A DNA stretch of 21,597 bases from Echinostoma caproni (lineage: Eukaryota > Platyhelminthes > Trematoda > Plagiorchiida > Echinostomatidae): contig UZAN01039844.1 in the NCBI GenBank assembly GCA_900618425.1, forward strand, positions 1-21,597. Reading direction: 5' to 3'. Numbering within the stretch: position 1 is the stretch's first letter; the number at the start of each line of letters is the position of its first letter. The position numbers and the translations under genes were made by a program. Shown here piece after piece: positions 19,496 to 21,597 of the stretch. Under the pieces are notes generated by a model. It saw nothing but the letters and a program-made list of their open reading frames with translations. It was not told where the DNA came from and made no database searches.

Positions 19496-19502
19496 TGACT
19501 CA
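19496..19502. promoter_or_regulatory. AP-1 site (TRE)
   Basis: TGACTCA, the exact palindromic consensus for Fos/Jun-type bZIP factors, about 140 bases upstream of the predicted KLF ATG. A 7-mer alone is weak. The cluster with the neighbouring boxes is what makes it notable. Confidence 0.4.
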
Positions 19503-19517
19503 TTACCGCTTGAACAA

Positions 19518-19556
19518 CCCACCCACGCGAGCTAAATGTGTGCGCACGTGGGTGGG
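19518..19556. promoter_or_regulatory. Inverted CACCC boxes with E-box
   Basis: CCCACCCACG (19518-19527) and its exact reverse complement CGTGGGTGGG (19547-19556), with a 19-base spacer. An E-box CACGTG (19545-19550) overlaps the right arm. CACCC/GTGGG is the classical KLF recognition sequence, so the gene could regulate itself or be regulated by a relative. Confidence 0.5.
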
Positions 19557-19809
19557 GGTGAGTCGGGTTGGGTTGGGACGAACATTGCAAGCCGAGAGCG
19601 AAAGGGTGAAGTGAAAAAGATCACAGTCCGCTCAGTTTTCGACGTGCGTGGTCCTTTCGCACCCCTTTGATCTACCAATCGGGTGGCACGTACGGTAGTC
19701 ACGAGATCCCATTGGAATTCACACAATAGACAGAGTTACCGAGCGCCAGGCTAATCCAACAACGGCCGTGTGTGCACGTGCACTGAGCCTGTGGTGAAGC
19801 AAGGCTTAC

Positions 19810-20029
19810 CATAGCTTGATTTACCAAAGAAACGTGGGTCCATCAGCCACAGGAACACCAATTCAATCAGGCACTTTCCGACCGAAGTTGGATCGTATTG
19901 CAATGTAGTCCCATGGTTTTTCAGGTGTCCATGATGTGTGTAGATTCTATCATTCAAGAACAGGTATAGTTTGATTTGAGTGAAGCGCCATTGAAGGAAC
20001 CGATCATAAAAGTAATAGTGTTTATCCAT
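19810..20029 (-). CDS. Unidentified protein-coding exon, probable first coding exon
   Basis: ATG at 20027-20029 lies in strong Kozak context (A at -3, G at +4), and the frame is closed upstream by TGA. Seventy-three codons follow, including RFLQWRFTQIKLYLFLNDR, YTHHGHLKNHGTTLQYDP, TSVGKCLIELVFLWLMDP and RFFGKSSY, up to the donor TATG|GTAAGC (GT at 19809-19808). Amino-acid composition and C/G-ending codons in the second half look coding. A hydrophobic patch (LIELVFLWLM) is too short for a certain membrane helix. I do not recognise the family. Two readings: exon 1 of an unrelated gene, or an alternative 5' exon of the KLF-like gene. The phase (1) would fit the acceptor at 19270-19269. A second possible donor, TTTG|GTAAAT, lies 15 bases earlier. 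Confidence 0.6.
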
Positions 20030-20330
20030 TGTGTTTCAAATTACCATTTGAGACTAAAGTGTATGACACGACTTAGGATTGTTAGTGAGCGTAATCACAG
20101 CAAGGTACACAGAATGTACGAAAGATCAGGAGCTGATTGCAGCTACCTTAGGCTAATATCATGGTAACCATAGATGGAACCTGAAAGCGGATCTGAACGG
20201 GGCAAGAACGCACACAATGCGAGCTTGCCGTTGGAACTTGAGTCGATGCACTGTAGTTGAGCTCATGAGAAGTGTTATATCAGGGCAAGTAATGGCCAAC
20301 CTCTGAAAGTTCAAAGTTCCCACGATGTGC
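20030..20330. other. Short intergenic stretch
   Basis: Nothing recognisable besides short open frames. If the exon at 19810-20029 is a first exon, its promoter and leader lie here. I see no clear TATA box. Confidence 0.4.
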
Positions 20331-20336
20331 TTTATT
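20331..20336 (-). terminator. Candidate polyadenylation signal
   Basis: AATAAA on the minus strand, about 205 bases after the TAG of the candidate terminal exon 20543-20725. The distance is typical for a 3' UTR. It would separate that gene from the next one starting at 20029. Confidence 0.35.
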
Positions 20337-20542
20337 TGACCTTTTTGACTTCTACAAGTTTGTGGCATGGCATTGTAAGCATGCCTCAATAGCCCTTATT
20401 TTCGTATATGTGGTTAAGAGCTGAAGCTTTCCTGCTACCCGTAATGCATTTGTCCGTAATCACATCCATCATAGAAAAAATATACCACAGAACTTAAAGA
20501 ATAATACGAAACAAGCAGATAAAACTGTCGGTTGCTGCACCG

Positions 20543-20725
20543 CTATAGATAAATTTCCTTGTACTCATCCTGCAGTTTTTCCCTGACAGTTTGTGGTACG
20601 AAGTGAAAGGAAACGGAGAAAAACGTGGTTATCTGCATTCTTCCGAGCTTTGCGTACTGTCTACCACCGGAAACTTCACAACCGGCGGTCTTATGCATCT
20701 TATGAGTGTCGGAGCCGGAGGCTGA
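20543..20725 (-). CDS. Candidate terminal exon of an unidentified gene
   Basis: The minus-strand acceptor TTGTTTTTCAG (AG at about 20727-20726) is followed by about 60 open codons to TAG at 20543-20545. They include SGSDTHKMHKTAGCEVSGG, RQYAKLGRMQ, and a charged C-terminal TVREKLQDEYKEIYL. Codon choice looks coding and AATAAA follows at 20336. Against it: no homologue recognised, no partner exon found upstream, and the plus strand also has a decent acceptor (CATCCTGCAG, about 20565-20574) with an open frame, so the strand is not certain. Confidence 0.35.
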   Translation of the reverse strand, partial: SASGSDTHKMHKTAGCEVSGGRQYAKLGRMQITTFFSVSFHFVPQTVREKLQDEYKEIYL

Positions 20726-20727
20726 AA

Positions 20728-21364
20728 AACAATGCAGGATTTGACTGAATGTAAAACATAAGTATCGCACACAGAAAAAATTGATACCTTTCGGTTTTTC
20801 TTCCTGCGATCTTTGCGAAAGTATTAAAAATGATTTCCTGAAACGGACCACGATTGTCAAACGTCACTTTGAATCCATGACTTGAAATAAAGAAATTTTC
20901 AAGTGTTTTCCAAGTATATTTTTGTATCCGTCAACATTTCTGTGATGGAAGTAGGGATAACTATTTTTCAGCACAAACACAGAACCTACAGGTCAATGGA
21001 ATTAATCATAGCTTCCTCACTATAGCATCAGTGCTTTACCGACCTGATCAATACACGAAGTAAATGAACCACATGTGTTCCCGGATCATTCCTCTGGAGA
21101 ATAGTTGACAACTGAAGATTTAGCTCCTTAAGAAATCAAGTAAACGTTTTTAACCACATTAGCCACGCTTCGTTTTCAATCTTCAGAATCTTTAGTCGTA
21201 TGGGTTCTAGTGGAATCACGTCTCACAACGATATTAAGAGAGTGATGAATGCAAAGGAATACAGTCTCGGATGAATCGATGGGAAAAAGAACACAACTGT
21301 TTCTCTGATGTATATATATCATAATAAGCAGTATGTGAATGACTGGACAAAATTTCCCTGGAAG
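20728..21364. other. Gene-free stretch
   Basis: AT-rich, with no recognisable exon, RNA or repeat. Confidence 0.45.
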
Positions 21365-21393
21365 CATATACATATACATATATATATATATAT
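21365..21393. repeat. AT-type microsatellite
   Basis: CATATA units passing into a pure TA run. It explains the Tyr/Ile-repeat open frames read across it on the minus strand. Confidence 0.85.
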
Positions 21394-21481
21394 TGAAGAT
21401 TCCCATTGTAACATTTGAGAACAAAACACGAGATAGTGAACGAGCTCGTTTTTGATAACTTCCACATTTGGCTGATACAGT

Positions 21482-21505
21482 TATATAAATAGGTATATAA
21501 ATAGG
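21482..21505. repeat. Short tandem repeat, about 12-bp unit
   Basis: Two units of TATATAAATAGG, separated only by repeat phase. Confidence 0.75.
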
Positions 21506-21531
21506 CATATCACATTTGCATAACGTTTGAC

Positions 21532-21597
21532 GTGTGTGTGGATTGGATTGGTAGATGTAAACAGCTAATTACATCTACCAATCCAATCCACACACAC
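21532..21597. repeat. Perfect terminal hairpin, 29-bp arms
   Basis: Left arm 21532-21560 and right arm 21569-21597 are exact reverse complements, with an 8-base loop ACAGCTAA. The right arm ends at the final base of the window. A fold-back chimera at a contig end is the likeliest cause. Confidence 0.95.

Noticed and set aside
21176..21508. Minus-strand frames of 77-110 codons near the right end
   Set aside because: They read through the TA microsatellite and short tandem repeat, giving Tyr/Ile repeats.
1..21597. CRISPR arrays, bacterial operons or phage genes
   Set aside because: No regularly spaced repeats, no Shine-Dalgarno-led gene runs, and clear spliced eukaryotic structure instead.

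Overview
The window looks like flatworm, most likely trematode, nuclear DNA. It is intron-bearing, gene-poor and full of old transposon relics. It holds non-LTR and Ty3/Gypsy retroelement fragments, a Merlin-type DNA transposon relic, and tRNA-derived SINEs whose 3' half is a hammerhead ribozyme. That last combination is known best from the schistosome Sm-alpha family. The species cannot be fixed from the sequence. The base composition by eye looks less AT-rich than a typical schistosome, so another fluke is possible.

Layout. 1-60 is an exact inverted copy of 3593-3652. 74-640 is a broken Ty3/Gypsy RT-RNase H region, with a possible integrase scrap at about 1780-1920. 4194-5910 (minus) is a decayed Jockey/CR1-like LINE ORF2 with YADD but several frameshifts and stops. 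About 6645-7146 and 9244-9712 are two diverged copies of one unnamed dispersed repeat. About 10353-10549 is a long imperfect fold-back. 12970-14060 holds two SINE/hammerhead copies in opposite orientation, with a second fold-back between them. 14.06-16.08 kb has nothing recognisable.

The only gene I can assemble with confidence is on the minus strand between 19353 and 16084. It is a three-exon SP/KLF-type zinc-finger transcription factor of 297 aa (19080-19353, 17079-17138, 16084-16643). All splice sites are consensus GT-AG, and the joins rebuild zinc finger 1 and the TGEKP linker exactly. Finger 2 is unusual: about 16 residues are inserted where its first cysteine should be. Intron 1 contains a dead Merlin transposase. 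Upstream of the predicted ATG are a TATA-like box, a CCAAT box, an AP-1-like site and an inverted pair of CACCC boxes, the class of site that KLF proteins bind.

Further right, 19810-20029 (minus) is a convincing but unidentified coding exon. 20543-20725 (minus) is a weaker candidate terminal exon. The window ends in a perfect 29-bp hairpin that reaches the last base, probably an assembly or amplification artefact.
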